Shown here: piece after piece, positions 12,418-23,668 of the stretch
How the letters are laid out: each line of letters starts with the position of its first letter
Position numbering within the stretch: the stretch's first letter is position 1
Assembly: GCA_020086605.1 (NCBI GenBank)
Contig: JACBWW010000003.1
Span: 51,997,493-52,061,492 of the forward strand
Origin: Lanius collurio
Lineage: Eukaryota; Chordata; Aves; Passeriformes; Laniidae
Reading direction: 5' to 3'
Length of the DNA: 64,000 nt
Notes under the pieces: generated by a model
Databases searched by the model: none
Seen by the model: the letters and a program-made list of their open reading frames with translations, nothing else
What the model was told of the DNA's origin: nothing
Made by a program: the position numbers and the translations under genes

Positions 12418-12484
12418 CATAACTGCTTTTTATTCTCTTAATTTTGTCTAGCCTTTGTTTTCAGGTAGTCCCAGCAAGGCATCA

Positions 12485-12488
12485 TACT
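12485..12488. repeat. Target-site duplication TACT, right copy
   Basis: Second copy of the 4-bp duplication, immediately after the LTR end. Confidence 0.85.
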
Positions 12489-13432
12489 CATTATTCTTTC
12501 TACTTTTTTAAACTTATACCAAGATAAATAATTTTAATTTTTTTTATCCTTTTCACTCTTAAGGGAAATAAAGCCCCTTCTAAGAGAACAGTACAGTTTG
12601 TTAAATACTATAAAAGTTATTTAAATAATTTCATAGATCTGACTAGAGTAACAACAACTAAGAAATTCAGGGGTGAAACATCACACTTAACTCATCCTTA
12701 AGAAGGAGGAAAACATGAAGGTAATTACTCCAGGTATAAGAATTTATATATATCAAATTTTGCAAATTTTCTTCAATGTGAAGGACTCATCAAACAAAAT
12801 ATTTAAATATTTCATGCATAAGTTAAGTGATGTGAGTATTCTTTTTGAAGATCCTAGGATGGCTTGCTCATGAAATACAGCAGTCAAAGAAAGGAAACAA
12901 TATACTGCACAGCAGAGCAAATTGCAAGCAGCACGCATAAATCAAGAAATCATAAATTTAATTACTAGGATAAATGTCTTTCTTTGGCATTTAGAGAAAA
13001 CAAAAATTGTTTTGTATGTGGTTTTTTTTCACCCAGTCCTCCCTTTTCTGTCAAGTTCACTAAGAGTGTTTTTAAAGAGAAAACTTGCAACATTGATGGT
13101 AATAGTAGCCTTTCTCAGCCTGAAATTATTCTTTCAACACAAAACGTAATTTTTCTTTTACTCAATTTTTCTTCTTTGAAATTCTTGTTTTAATCACAAT
13201 CTTTAAAAAAAATATTAATATTTCTTCCCTGTGGTGTTATGTTAAGAAGGGTGAGAGAGAATGATTTTTTTTTTTCTATCTAGAAAAGTAGGCAGTTTTT
13301 ACAAAAGAATGATAATATCAAAGGTATGATTTACCTTTAACAAACCTGGATTGTATTTTATACCATTTTACATGCATAACTGAGGCCTTTATTCTGCTTT
13401 TCTTTAAAAATGTAGAGAGGTCACGTTAGACT
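12489..13432. other. Intergenic or intronic DNA, no gene seen
   Basis: AT-rich sequence. The overlapping + strand frames at 12922-13193 have no recognisable domain and disagree in frame. Confidence 0.45.
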
Positions 13433-13572
13433 CTGAGACTAGCTGTGTTGGTTGGAGTATGGTGCCACTAACACCAAGGTTTGATCTCTGTATGGGCCAT
13501 TCACTTAAGAGTTGGGCTCGATGATCGTCGTGGCTCTGTTCCAACTCAGACTATGCTCTGATTTTCTGTGAT
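13433..13572 (+). mobile_element. SINE with tRNA-Ile head and CR1-like tail (TguSINE1 type)
   Basis: The first ~75 bases resemble a decayed tRNA-Ile gene: A box TAGCTGTGTTGG (13440-13451), anticodon region, B box GGTTTGATCTC (13478-13488), and an acceptor-side GGGCCA. A body with TCACTTAAGAG and GATGATCGTCGTGG follows, then a CR1-style tail (TTCCAACTCA, CTCTGATTTTCTGTGA). This head-body-tail order is that of TguSINE1, a passerine SINE thought to be copied by CR1 enzymes because of the shared tail. A second copy lies at 26899-27036. The A box is mutated and there is no pairing-perfect cloverleaf, so it is not a functional tRNA gene. Confidence 0.87.
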
Positions 13573-14082
13573 TAGTATCTCTGTAACTGCTGAAATTTAA
13601 TTCTCCAACCTCCATTTTTAATTACTTATAGAATATTAGAGGGCAGAGAGTACTACTCCACTCTAACTATATTTATTGATTAGGCTCAGTTCAGGACTGT
13701 TTTCATGAGTCAGTTCTTTTAGAAGCAGGATAGATACTATTTTATTTTCAATACTTGAGCATACTGATCTGTTAGAGATTTGTTCCCTTCCTTCTGTGCA
13801 TAGTTTTCTAAATCTTTCTTTCCATTAACAATTCTGCCTTTGTTCTCATGTCAGCATTATAATTTTAAAGGTTTTTAATCAAGGTTTCTAAAGTTAGATG
13901 CTCAATATGAAATTTTTCATTGTCCCTGTAAAATCAAGTTCCTCCATCTCCAAAAGATCTGCAGCTTAGTTAAAGTCTAAACCGTTAAATCCTGAAAATA
14001 TCTGCAGTAATACTTCTTCAAGTGCAGTCATAACCAGATTTCCAGAAACAGTAACTGTCTTGTTTTCCTATTTTTCCATTAG

Positions 14083-14185
14083 TGGAAATGAAAAGGATTC
14101 CCTAGTAATTTGTTCACAGAAAAGAAAAAAGTGGAAAAAGAATTTGAAATGTATCTTGACAAGAATCCGTGATGAAATATCAGTG
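14083..14185 (+). other. Candidate exon, splice-flanked open frame, function unknown
   Basis: A strong-looking acceptor (pyrimidine-rich TTTTCCTATTTTTCCATTAG ending at 14082) is followed by 103 bases open in one frame and then a good donor (CAGTG|GTAAGA, GT at 14186). The same frame stays open on both sides, from 14060 to a stop near 14398. The peptide is lysine-rich and matches nothing I recognise. The frame has no in-frame ATG before the donor, so it could only be an internal exon, or an exon of a non-coding RNA. Such combinations also arise by chance in AT-rich DNA, so confidence is low. No neighbouring exons were found. Confidence 0.12.
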
Positions 14186-14887
14186 GTAAGAACAGTTCTT
14201 CCTCAGATGTATTGGCTCCCCACTGAAGACCCAGTAGACTATTGGCAAAAGGACAGCTACCAAGTAATTCTACAAGGACTAAATACACTAGAGAAGATGA
14301 AAACAAAAGACCCTTTGAGTTTCCCTTCTGACAGGCATGATTTTCAAAAGCTGAGAAATTATACTATAAAAAAAAAATTGTTTGCTGGAGTAACTTAGTG
14401 TGTGGAATAAAGATAGAAGTGTCAAATCCAGATTTTAGAGTTAGCCCTAATTAACAGGACAGGAAGAGTGTAAGCTGTACTGCTATGCTTGTGCTGTCTT
14501 TACTTCTTTGACTTTACTACAGCAATGCATTAGCAAATGGAGACAAAGGCGAGAGACAGTTTCTCACACTAAAAGGTGGGAGGACTGTAAAATATACCAT
14601 AGTTAATTTCTGCTTTTCTCAGTCTCTGTAATTGTTCATAGTAACTAAAAGGAGTTGGAAAACCTGTATCTAAACCACAGGGTGCCAGCCCTCACAGATG
14701 TTCACATTTGGGGTGGGTGTGGACCCCCTCGTGACACACAGGCTTGTATTCAGAACCAGAATGGCTATGAAGTAATTATGAAATCCATGAAAATCATAAC
14801 CAAACAGGATAATAATGCAATTTGATGGCTCTGTGTAATGTTAAACTTCCCTAAGGTGCAGGGAATGTCATGTTCATTTGGTCCTAT

Positions 14888-14913
14888 CATGTCTTAGGCC
14901 CGGCTAAGACATG
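14888..14913. repeat. Perfect 10-bp inverted repeat, 6-base loop
   Basis: CATGTCTTAG and CTAAGACATG flank the loop GCCCGG. It could form a hairpin in RNA or single-stranded DNA. No gene context is visible. Confidence 0.8.
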
Positions 14914-17204
14914 GGGGAGCCGAATGTTACTGTAATTAAAAACATATAGAAAGAAATAAGTCCTCAGTCCTGAAATACATGCACCCACCCAGCTTTGGTG
15001 AAATATCAGAAACAGAAGCAACTTCCAGTGAGCTTATACCTGACAAAGTTCCTGCCATGGATACTGGCTTCTACATGGAGAATATCAATGAGGAAGGATT
15101 TCTGCATAATAATATTTTAAAGTACTCATCTTTCTGATGCAAGTTGGGACTTTTGCTTTATTTATGGGCTTAATTGCTTGTGTGCATTGCATGCTGCTAA
15201 TCTCACTCTTTCAGAGAGACTATGAAACAGACAACTTTGACAATCTCCTTCTTCCAAGGCACTATGACTCCTTGGAAGGAGGTCTCTTACAGAACTTGGA
15301 AACACTGTGCTCCAAGCAGGATAAGTATAGAGGTTTGTGAGGTGTCTTCTGCATCTCCAAAGCCTTTGGATGTGCACATATTTCTATGTGAATTAAGTAT
15401 TTGGGCTTCTTGGAAACACATCTATCTGAACTGCCTGAAAATGAAATTGTCTTCCCTTTCCCTTTTGCCTACTCCAGTTTGGCATGTGCACATAACGATT
15501 ATATTCCCAAGAAATTCTTTAACTTGTCTGTAAACATGATACTTATTGCATTTTAACAGGACATAACAATATTTCCATATTATACTATCAATATAGATTA
15601 TTACCATTATGTGCAGTAGATGGCAATAAAACCACCACCTGGTATTGGGCTTTTGCAAACCCCTTGGCTTATTTCCCTTGTAAAAACAAAATAAATGTAC
15701 ATCAGGATCTGCTGCTACACAAAGAAAATAAATTATTCGCAGTTATTTTACACATTGCTTATGCTCATGCAATCTGTGCCTAAAAAGGATTGGAAATACA
15801 GCACTTCTTAAAACTGAGGGCTCCCAGAGAGGATCCGCTCCCTGGGGAAGAGTAAAGTAGGATCTCTATTTTTTCTCTCAATGTTACTTGGTTACTGCTG
15901 CTGCTACTGGTGACAACGAACAGCAGAAAGGCTTAATCTCTGTCTGAGAATCTCAATGCAGCATGGTTTGCTCGTGAATACTTTTCCTTCCCAACACTCA
16001 GTCTCTCTCAGCCTTGCTTTTCATACTTGTTTTTCTTTTCTTGTAAGAATTCAACATCTTTTCAGAACATCTCACAAAATGATACTTCATTCTAGAGTTA
16101 AATTTTCTCTTTCAGGTACTCTTACTCTTGTCTATGAAGACAAAATTTGGTCACATATTTAGGCTTTGGCAGCAGCTATTTTTTTACCAAAATAGTATCC
16201 AAATATTTTTATTCCACATTTATAGTAAAATGCTTCTTAACATTTCAGCACAATTTCTAATCTTTTTGGAAGACTGCCTTAATTTTCTCCATGTTCAAGT
16301 GTTCATAATATCAACATTTTAATGAGATCATGATGTTATAGTGTGCATGAACAACAGGAATAAACTCTATAAATCTCAGCTGAAAACACACTTGAACAAA
16401 ATTTGTTTCCTCAGAATTTCCTGATTATCAAAATGATAAAGATTGATGTAAAGAGGCAGTGATAAAATTCAAATAGAGGAATCCAGACAGGAGCCTTATA
16501 AGACTTGTCTGTCAGGTTTTCCTACTTTCTTGGCAAACTTGTCTGCCAGACTGTTGTGTGTGATTTGAAATACCAGGGCTTCTGTGATCTCTGCTGGGGG
16601 CAGACCACTAGACAGACTGCCTTAGAGTAAGGATGCTATTCCCTTTCATCGATGCATCAAAGCTTCTTTTTTTTCCCCCCAAAGTGGAATGCAACTACAT
16701 TTCAAAATTCCTCCCCAAACCACACTGTCTTTACTCTATTCTCTAAATGTGGTTGGGCAAGTACGATGGACATTCAACAGAGATCCCAAAATTAAGGAAA
16801 TGGCTAATTTGGGGCTAGATCTCTACAGTTGCTAAAATGCACACAGAATGTTTCCAGTGACAGATATCAGACATCTGAAAAATTCACTTCTGCTAAAAGA
16901 AGCTTTATGAACAACATAAAACAGCTTCACTGCTTCCTGAACAACAATAGCAGTCATGAAACATCTATGACATACTGCTCAGCATATTCTGATTTAGAGA
17001 CAAATGTGGATATATTTACTTGGAGATATTTCAGAAGGGAGGTACTCTGTGTTGAGATATTGGAGAGCCTTATCCTTTATTTGGTCCACTTTTGTTGTCA
17101 GAATCTCTACTTTTTTCCATATTATTTTTGAATGCAAATCCAAAGCCTATTCTCCCATCACCATTAGTGTTACAATTATATTGAAACACTTCAATGCCTC
17201 AGAG

Positions 17205-17233
17205 TCAGGAATGCCTTAGCATCAGGAATGCCT
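17205..17233. repeat. Short tandem duplication, 17-bp period
   Basis: TCAGGAATGCCT occurs twice, at 17205 and 17222. A third, weaker copy (CAATGCCTCAG) lies just upstream. Confidence 0.75.
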
Positions 17234-17999
17234 CACAAACAAAATGCTCTGGAAGTACAGTTACCTGTCTCTTAAGATCCCTGCTTGGATGATCAGACAT
17301 GAATTGTAGACCTAATATATCTAAGATATAACTAATGGTTGCCTGGGAGATGAATTTCGCCCAGTACAAAGTAGATGATGAAGAGATTTATGTGACTTTT
17401 GAGTTTAAGAAAGGAAAAAATCCATATTTTTCAAAGCCTTAAATTGACTAATCTGACAGATTGGGATTATTTTAACAAATAGTTTGGTAGAATATTTTCA
17501 CATCCCATTTACTGATTGATCTGTACTGTAAACATATCAACAAATTTGTATAGTGTACTCTGTTACAAGCAGCATTCTAGCCATGTTAAGCAGCAGAGAC
17601 TATGGTAACAAATACACAATAACTAAAGAAACCACTGTCCATGAACATTAAATGGCACAAGACAAAAATACAGGGAAGAAATTTTCTACCATTCTTTTTT
17701 CCTTGCAATTATTTTGCCTTATTCAGGAAGGACCATTTCCTCTTTCAATTAACTTAATCTGCAAGGAATCATGTCCCAAGACTGTGATACTGATGCTCTT
17801 TTACTTCGTGTAGAACAGCATAACTGAAGCCAGCTTCCATATTGTGGTAGGATCATTGAAACAGAAAATAAAACCTATTATTACTGTGATTTTGCAACTT
17901 TTGGTTATTACCTCCCATCAAAGCTGCACATCAACATTCTTCCCAATGGAGCACAACTCTGACCAAGATTTCAATTATCTCAAAGGAGAGGATTAGACA

Positions 18000-18018
18000 C
18001 AGTACAGTACAGTACAGT
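18000..18018. repeat. Short (ACAGT)n tandem repeat
   Basis: Three to four copies of ACAGT in a row (CACAGTACAGTACAGTACAG). Confidence 0.8.
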
Positions 18019-19463
18019 CTCCATACCAACTCCCTGTTATTTGACACAGTGATTTTATTTTATTTTAACATGTTTCTTCTGACAAACCTAAGCCAATTCA
18101 AACCCAGGGAAATTTCTTTTTAGATATTAATTTTTGAACAAGATCTCCTCTAAGAAATGACTGTCCCTTCAAACTCTATTAAGCATATGTGCAATTCCTA
18201 TTGACTTTAAGAGGATTTGAAGAATGTGATTAGGAACTTTAGTAGTCAGGTATGGAATGGACATGTGCAAAAGTGCTTTCAGGTGCATCTTTAGCAACCT
18301 CAGCATGTAACACCAGAAAAATCACACAAAAGAAGAAACAGACATTTTGAATCTGAAGGCACTGAATGCTGCATTTCATATGCCAGCATTACTCTCTTTA
18401 ATTAGCATAGAACACAGTTCATACAAAATAATTATAAGAAGATTCCAAGGGTGTAAGTGTATATCTTTGGTATATGCCTTATTATTTGGCCTATCAAGAA
18501 ATTATAGACATCATTTTACTTATTTATCAGCATGATGCCAGATTTCTCCAATCATTATAGCCTTATTTTTTCTGAGAAATAAATAAGATAATGACATCTG
18601 CTGTAAGTTGATAGGACTGTTGTATTTAGCATTTCTAACAGCTTTCATGAGCTGAGGTATTATAGGTTTAAGAAACTCATTGCAAGCAGTCTGTTTTGAA
18701 ATTTTTGAATTAAATAATTACTTATGCATAAGAAACCACTAAGCTAGTACATGAAGATGTTTTTCTTTTATGAATAATTTTGAATGTTGCATTTTGATGA
18801 TTAATAAAACTTTCATATTTATGTAAAAAGGAGTAAGAAAAACAATGCAGTGAAAAATGTTTATCCTTGTTTTTAACATTAGCTGTCATAATTATTCTGA
18901 ATATAATAGGACCACATAGCTCCAAGTTACTATTAAAATGGTAACAATTTTTATATACAAAAATGTAAAAATATTTGCTGTTAGAAATTCACTTTAATGT
19001 AAAAAAGTTTATATTAATTTCTTCTGAACATATTGCAAGCAGTATAATTTCTGTGCATCTCCTTAAAGGAAAATAAGCAATATTTGTACACTAAGAGGTA
19101 CTGCTCTGCAGATCAGGAATAATTCAATCACATTTCTTGATTAGCACCAGTGTAAAGTTTTCCCAAGGGAATCTGGTCTTTACATGTTTTTCACTTATGC
19201 CATGACACAGTGTACCAGAGGTATATGAAGGACTCATGAAACCAGGAAGCAATCCAAAGCTATTTCTATGGAAACAAGTGCTGGCTGCAGGGAAAGCACT
19301 AAATCAATCTCCTTCGTGTTGTGTTTGAGACATGTTTGGATGTTTCCAACACTTGGCTGCCAGGTTACCTAAGCAGCTTGTGTCTCAGGATTTAGTGCTA
19401 CTGACTGAATTCCTTGTACACCTGGTGGACAGTGCTAGTTTTGACTGAGAAAAGGAGGCAGGC

Positions 19464-19467
<4 letters not shown>

Positions 19468-19495
<28 letters not shown>
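19468..19495. repeat. Poly(T) run, 28 bases
   Basis: Twenty-eight T in a row, the longest homopolymer in the window. On the - strand it would be a poly(A) tail, but no AATAAA lies in the next ~60 bases on the expected side, so a processed retrocopy is not supported. Confidence 0.93.
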
Positions 19496-22400
19496 AGCAA
19501 CAGAAACAGTGTCTATGGACTTTTGCTATGCTGTTACATGTTACATACCTTTTTCTTTTCTAAAAAACCAAACCCTCAAGTAAGAAAACAAATGAAAAAA
19601 CAAAAAACCCAAAACCCCTCACAACAACAACAACAAAACTCCACTTGATGTTAGATAGAGCTAGTGTAAACAAAGTAAAGCTAAGCTTTCCTTGTAGCCC
19701 AGGTCTCAGAATGATGCCATCATCAAATTGTTGTTGGTGAGCACAGGCTGCAGAGGGCAATGTCCCTCAGCAAAGCACTGTACTTCCCAAAGAGGAGCCA
19801 AGTTGATCTTTTAAGTGCATATTGTTTTTTCCTAAGTTGTCAGCTCCTTGTAGTGTGAAGAATCAAGTCTTAATCACATCAAAGTGATTAAAGGGACAAT
19901 GGATGAGTATTCTAAACCTTTGGTAAATAACAAGCTTCCCGCAATATTTCAAGCAAAATTAAAAGCTGTTATTTCACAATTTAACCAATAAAATAAAAGA
20001 AATGAAGTTTGCTTGGGTTTTAACTGAAGAGCGGGAAATTCAGGATATCCAAAAGAAGAATGCAGAAACAGGTAGGGATAGAAAATCCCTTCTTCTTTGT
20101 GAAAGAAAAAAAATGTTAACCAATCTCAGTTTTTCCATGAAAATATCAGCCAGATATATTGGAAAGCAGTGTCCAAGATTTAAGGAATATAAAGACTGCT
20201 TTTCTATTCAGTCTCTCTTTTGATGAACTAGGTTGGAGAAGCTCCCTGCAATATTGCCAACCATAAGCCTTCAGAAAACATGAAGCCAGTCTCTCCAAAT
20301 TGTATGACCAGCTTTAAACCAAAAAATCTTCAAATGGGAATAAATAATGTACTTTCCTTAAAGCTTAAGTTATTTGGGTCTGATGCACCATCCTCAGAAT
20401 AAGAAGTTGTTTGTTAAGAGATTAAAGCCAAACATGCCCACTGAACTGCAGGACTAGAGCAGAAGAAGAAGAGTTAAATGGGAATGAATGAAGTAAAAAA
20501 ACAGGAAATGGGGACAGAAATGGATAGAAAAGTTCAGTAAGAGAGAAAAGGGAGAGATTAAGATGTAAAAGGGACTGCGGTTTGAGTGCTGTGCAACATA
20601 GTGTTTTGCCTATATCACTTTAGGTCACAGAGATGATAAAAATCTCTTAGAAGTCATTCTGATCTACTAAAAACAATGTGTGGAACACTCAGTGTTGAAT
20701 TCTAATATACACACACATGCTGTCATTATCTGACTCGAACACATGAGCATAGATTGCCTATTTGGTACATTAACACCAGATTTTATTGGACAAGATACTG
20801 TCTACCTCCATCTGGAGCTCACAACAGTTTCTGATCAGTACATGATGTTATGACTAACAAGATAGAGTTCTAGAAATATCTAATATCTGCTGCAAAGTTA
20901 TGAGTGATTACTCTAAGAAAAGCACATGGAGTGAAATAAAAAAGACATCAGAGGTTTATCATGACTTTTGGTTAATGGCAGAAAGAAAATAGTCAAATGG
21001 AGAATAAAATAACAAGAAACATCTTCAAACTATTTCATGTATAGTCAGGTATTCAGATATTCCAAAACCTCTGCCTAACTATATTCTCAGATACTAATGC
21101 AGTATTCATATCCAAAATAACCAGGTTTTTTGGTATTTAGGATAACATAAATACACTGACTTAAAATTTCCCATCTCTTCCACCTACTCCTCCTCCCTCA
21201 ATGCTTTTAACATACTCCGAATATTATTTTTTCCATTGAGCTCTCTTCTCAACACTGTTCCCCTCTCTTCTCAGACATAAATGAGGTGCTGGGCAATGTT
21301 CTGACGTCAATGTGGTAATTGCCCCAGGGGGGGAAACAGGAGTCTAAAATAGAAACAGAGAAACAGACAGACACATTCATATAGACACCTGTGGGTGCCA
21401 ACAACACTGATAGACCCAGACTTCTGGGAACCTGTGGCATACTTCAGATGCCACATCACTCTCTGAGCCTTGTATGACATTGTTCTCCCTGTGTCTTGGC
21501 AAGGATTGAGCTACAAAATTCAGGAGTGGCATTGGACTTGGAGCTGCTCCAAAGTTTACCGAGATGTATGGGTATGGCTGAGATCTGTCTCTAACTACAA
21601 CTGATTTTTTTTTGTTTGAAGGCTGTATCTTGCATATTTTACATGTACTCTCGCTTTCATTTATTATAAGATGAAAACTATTTACAAATCTCTGGGTAAA
21701 TTTCAATCTAGTGTTTAATTTATTCAACATCTCTAATAGAAAATCTCCTGAAAAAGGGAGTGGTACTACCACTAGCCACACAGAGTATCCTAGTCTGTCG
21801 GAGTTAAAAGAAACATGAATATATAACATCTAAAAATGAATCTGCAGATACGAGGCAAAGATCTGGATTTTTTTTCTCTTCTCCATTTCTGTTTCAATTC
21901 ACAACAAACATTAATTAAGGCCAGAAAAGGGGCAGAGTAGATAGATAAAGAAATAAAAAATTGTTTGTGAGCAGATGCTAAAAAGTTTTGCTTGTTTAGT
22001 AGAACAAAATTATGTCTGAGGAGGTAAATACTGACTGTTTCTGAAAGAGTCACCATATTAACGATCAGATAATTAGCACAAAACAAATGGGAATGAATTG
22101 GCAATGAATATATTTAGATCGGAAATTGGAAAAAATTTTAATCATCTTTCAACAGAGGTTCTGGCATGTCCTTCTAATAAAGAGAGGTTGTTGGGATATT
22201 TTTTTTAAGATAGCTTTATAAATTTATGCCTGAATTTAAAAACAAATAAAAGAAAGTAGTTCTTTGGGCAACAAAGAGAAAATAGCTGTAGCTCTTCACC
22301 AAAGAATGCTAAATATCAAAACCATAAATGAGTTCAAGAGAAGACCAGTAAATATTTTCAAGAGAAATACACAGAAGGTTTCTAAACTAATAAAAAACAT

Positions 22401-22929
22401 GAAGCTGAAGAAGAAAAAGCACTCTGGGGAAACATCATATGTATTTACCCTGCTTTTACTTTTCTCTCATGGCCTGAAGGTGATTTACAACATAGATATA
22501 TCAGTTTCTGAGAGAACTCTGTACCTAGCAGAATTTCTACATAAGTCATACCTCTATTTTTAAGTTAATCCCAGTGGAGCTGAAGACCAAACTATATCCA
22601 AGTTACTCTGTTACTCTAAGAAAGAAGTAGAGGGAAGACCAGGAGACCTGCTGCAGTTTTTTGTGTGCAACTCCACAATGTATGCCAACCTATTAGGAAC
22701 TTGTGTTCCTAATTTCTTTATCATCAGGCCAGTGTGTTCTGCTCATCTTTGTTCATCTCCAAAGAAATTTCTTGCTCCAAAATTCATAAAATATTGTTTT
22801 CTTAAACACTGCCAGGCACTAGATGTTACTTGAGAGTACATCAGTTTTTAATAATAGTACAGTGTCTACCTTAATCAGGAAGAAGGCAACCTGAAAAGAG
22901 GCCCTAAATATTTTGTAGCCTTCCTCTTT
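19496..22929. other. Intergenic or intronic DNA, no gene seen
   Basis: AT-rich sequence. A/C-rich stretches such as (ACA)n occur near 19620-19640. The longest non-repeat open frame with a real ATG in the window, 21829 to 21377 on the - strand (150 codons), lies here; I recognise no domain, signal or family in it and treat it as chance. Confidence 0.4.
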
Positions 22930-23668
22930 CAAAGACTTCAGTTTGGTGAAGAGGCAGGGATGCCCCATGCTGGACACAACTGCTCCTTCCAACAGACCCA
23001 ACTCAGTACACAGAGAAGCCCAACAGCCAAGCTGGTGCTGCCTCTGCAGAAACATTTAAGAAAGGGCATAGCATGTCTAGACAGTGAGGAGTGAGGAAAA
23101 AAAAATATGAAAAATAGCTCTGTGTACAAGATCAGAGAAGGAGATTCTCCTTTAGGCCTCAGAGGACCCCATGTTGGAGCATATGGTCATGCCCTAAGGA
23201 AACTGCAGCCCACAGAGAGCCCACACAGGAGCAGGCTTCTGGCAGGAGCTATGGCCCATGAAGGATCCATTCTGGAGCAGAGAAAAAGTGTGAGGAAAAA
23301 GAAGAGAGAAGAAAATTATGAATGCAACCTATTCCTCAACCCTCTTCCCTATTCCTCCCTGGATGGTGTGCAGGTAAAGGAAATGGCAGTGAAGGAGTAA
23401 ACATGAGCCCAGACAAAAGAAAAAAAAAAGGAGGAAGAGATGTAAGTCCAATTTGTCTCTGTTTCTTACTACACAGCTCTGTTTTAATTGGCAGAAAATT
23501 AATTTAATTTTCCTCAAGTTGAATCTGCTTTGCCCACAACAGTAATGGGTAAGTGCTCTCTTTATCTTGACCCATAAGCTTTTTCATCTTCTTTTATTTA
23601 CTGACCTGTTGAAAAGGGCAAGTGAAAGGGCAGGTAGCCTAGTAGCTAGCTAAGGTCAAACCACCTCA
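22930..23668 (+). mobile_element. ERVL-type LTR, diverged
   Basis: This block shares an ordered series of words with the LTR at 49302-50315: repeated GGAGCA/CTGGAGCAG and CTGCAGCCCA motifs, then a T-rich AATTAATTTAATTTTCCTCA, then TTGAATCTGCTTTGCCC, GGTAAGTGCTCTC, TTATCTTGACCCATAAGC, and a closing AAGGTCAAACCACCTCA at 23652-23668. The last form, ending in CA, is a plausible LTR end. The 5' limit is approximate; similarity becomes hard to see before about 22930. The five bases after the end (CCATT) are not found beside a TG on the left, so no target-site duplication is claimed. The copy is old. Open frames inside it (22819-23517) are not genes. Confidence 0.72.

Larger units (their letters stand above)
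12029..12484 (+). mobile_element. Solo LTR of an ERV1-type retrovirus, complete, with 4-bp TSD
   Basis: A complete 456-bp LTR. Its ends are a perfect 9-bp inverted repeat, TGATGCCTT and AAGGCATCA, and it is flanked on both sides by TACT. A 4-bp duplication is the usual signature of ERV1 (gammaretrovirus-like) integration. Inside are TATAAAA at 12318-12324 and AATAAA at 12412-12417, followed by a T-rich stretch, in the order promoter then polyadenylation site. A run of 15 G lies at 12226-12240. No gag, pol or env sequence is attached, so the provirus has collapsed to a solo LTR. It is related to the - strand LTR at 6463-6890. The perfect ends and TSD make this the best-delimited insertion in the window. 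Subfamily name not assigned. Confidence 0.92.
13573..19467. other. Intergenic or intronic DNA, no confident gene
   Basis: AT-rich sequence without recognised transposons. Items listed separately are a splice-flanked open frame (14083-14185), a perfect hairpin (14888-14913), short tandem repeats at 17205-17233 and 18000-18018. The remaining short open frames (such as 15137-15340 and 16829-17131) have no recognisable domains. Confidence 0.4.

Noticed and set aside
19468..19560. Processed retrocopy with a 28-base poly(A) tail on the - strand
   Set aside because: No polyadenylation signal next to the tail and no recognisable gene sequence beyond it.
21377..21829. 150-codon open frame on the - strand outside known repeats
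   Set aside because: No domain, signal peptide or family recognised; one frame of this size is plausible by chance in 64 kb. Conservation would be needed to revive it.
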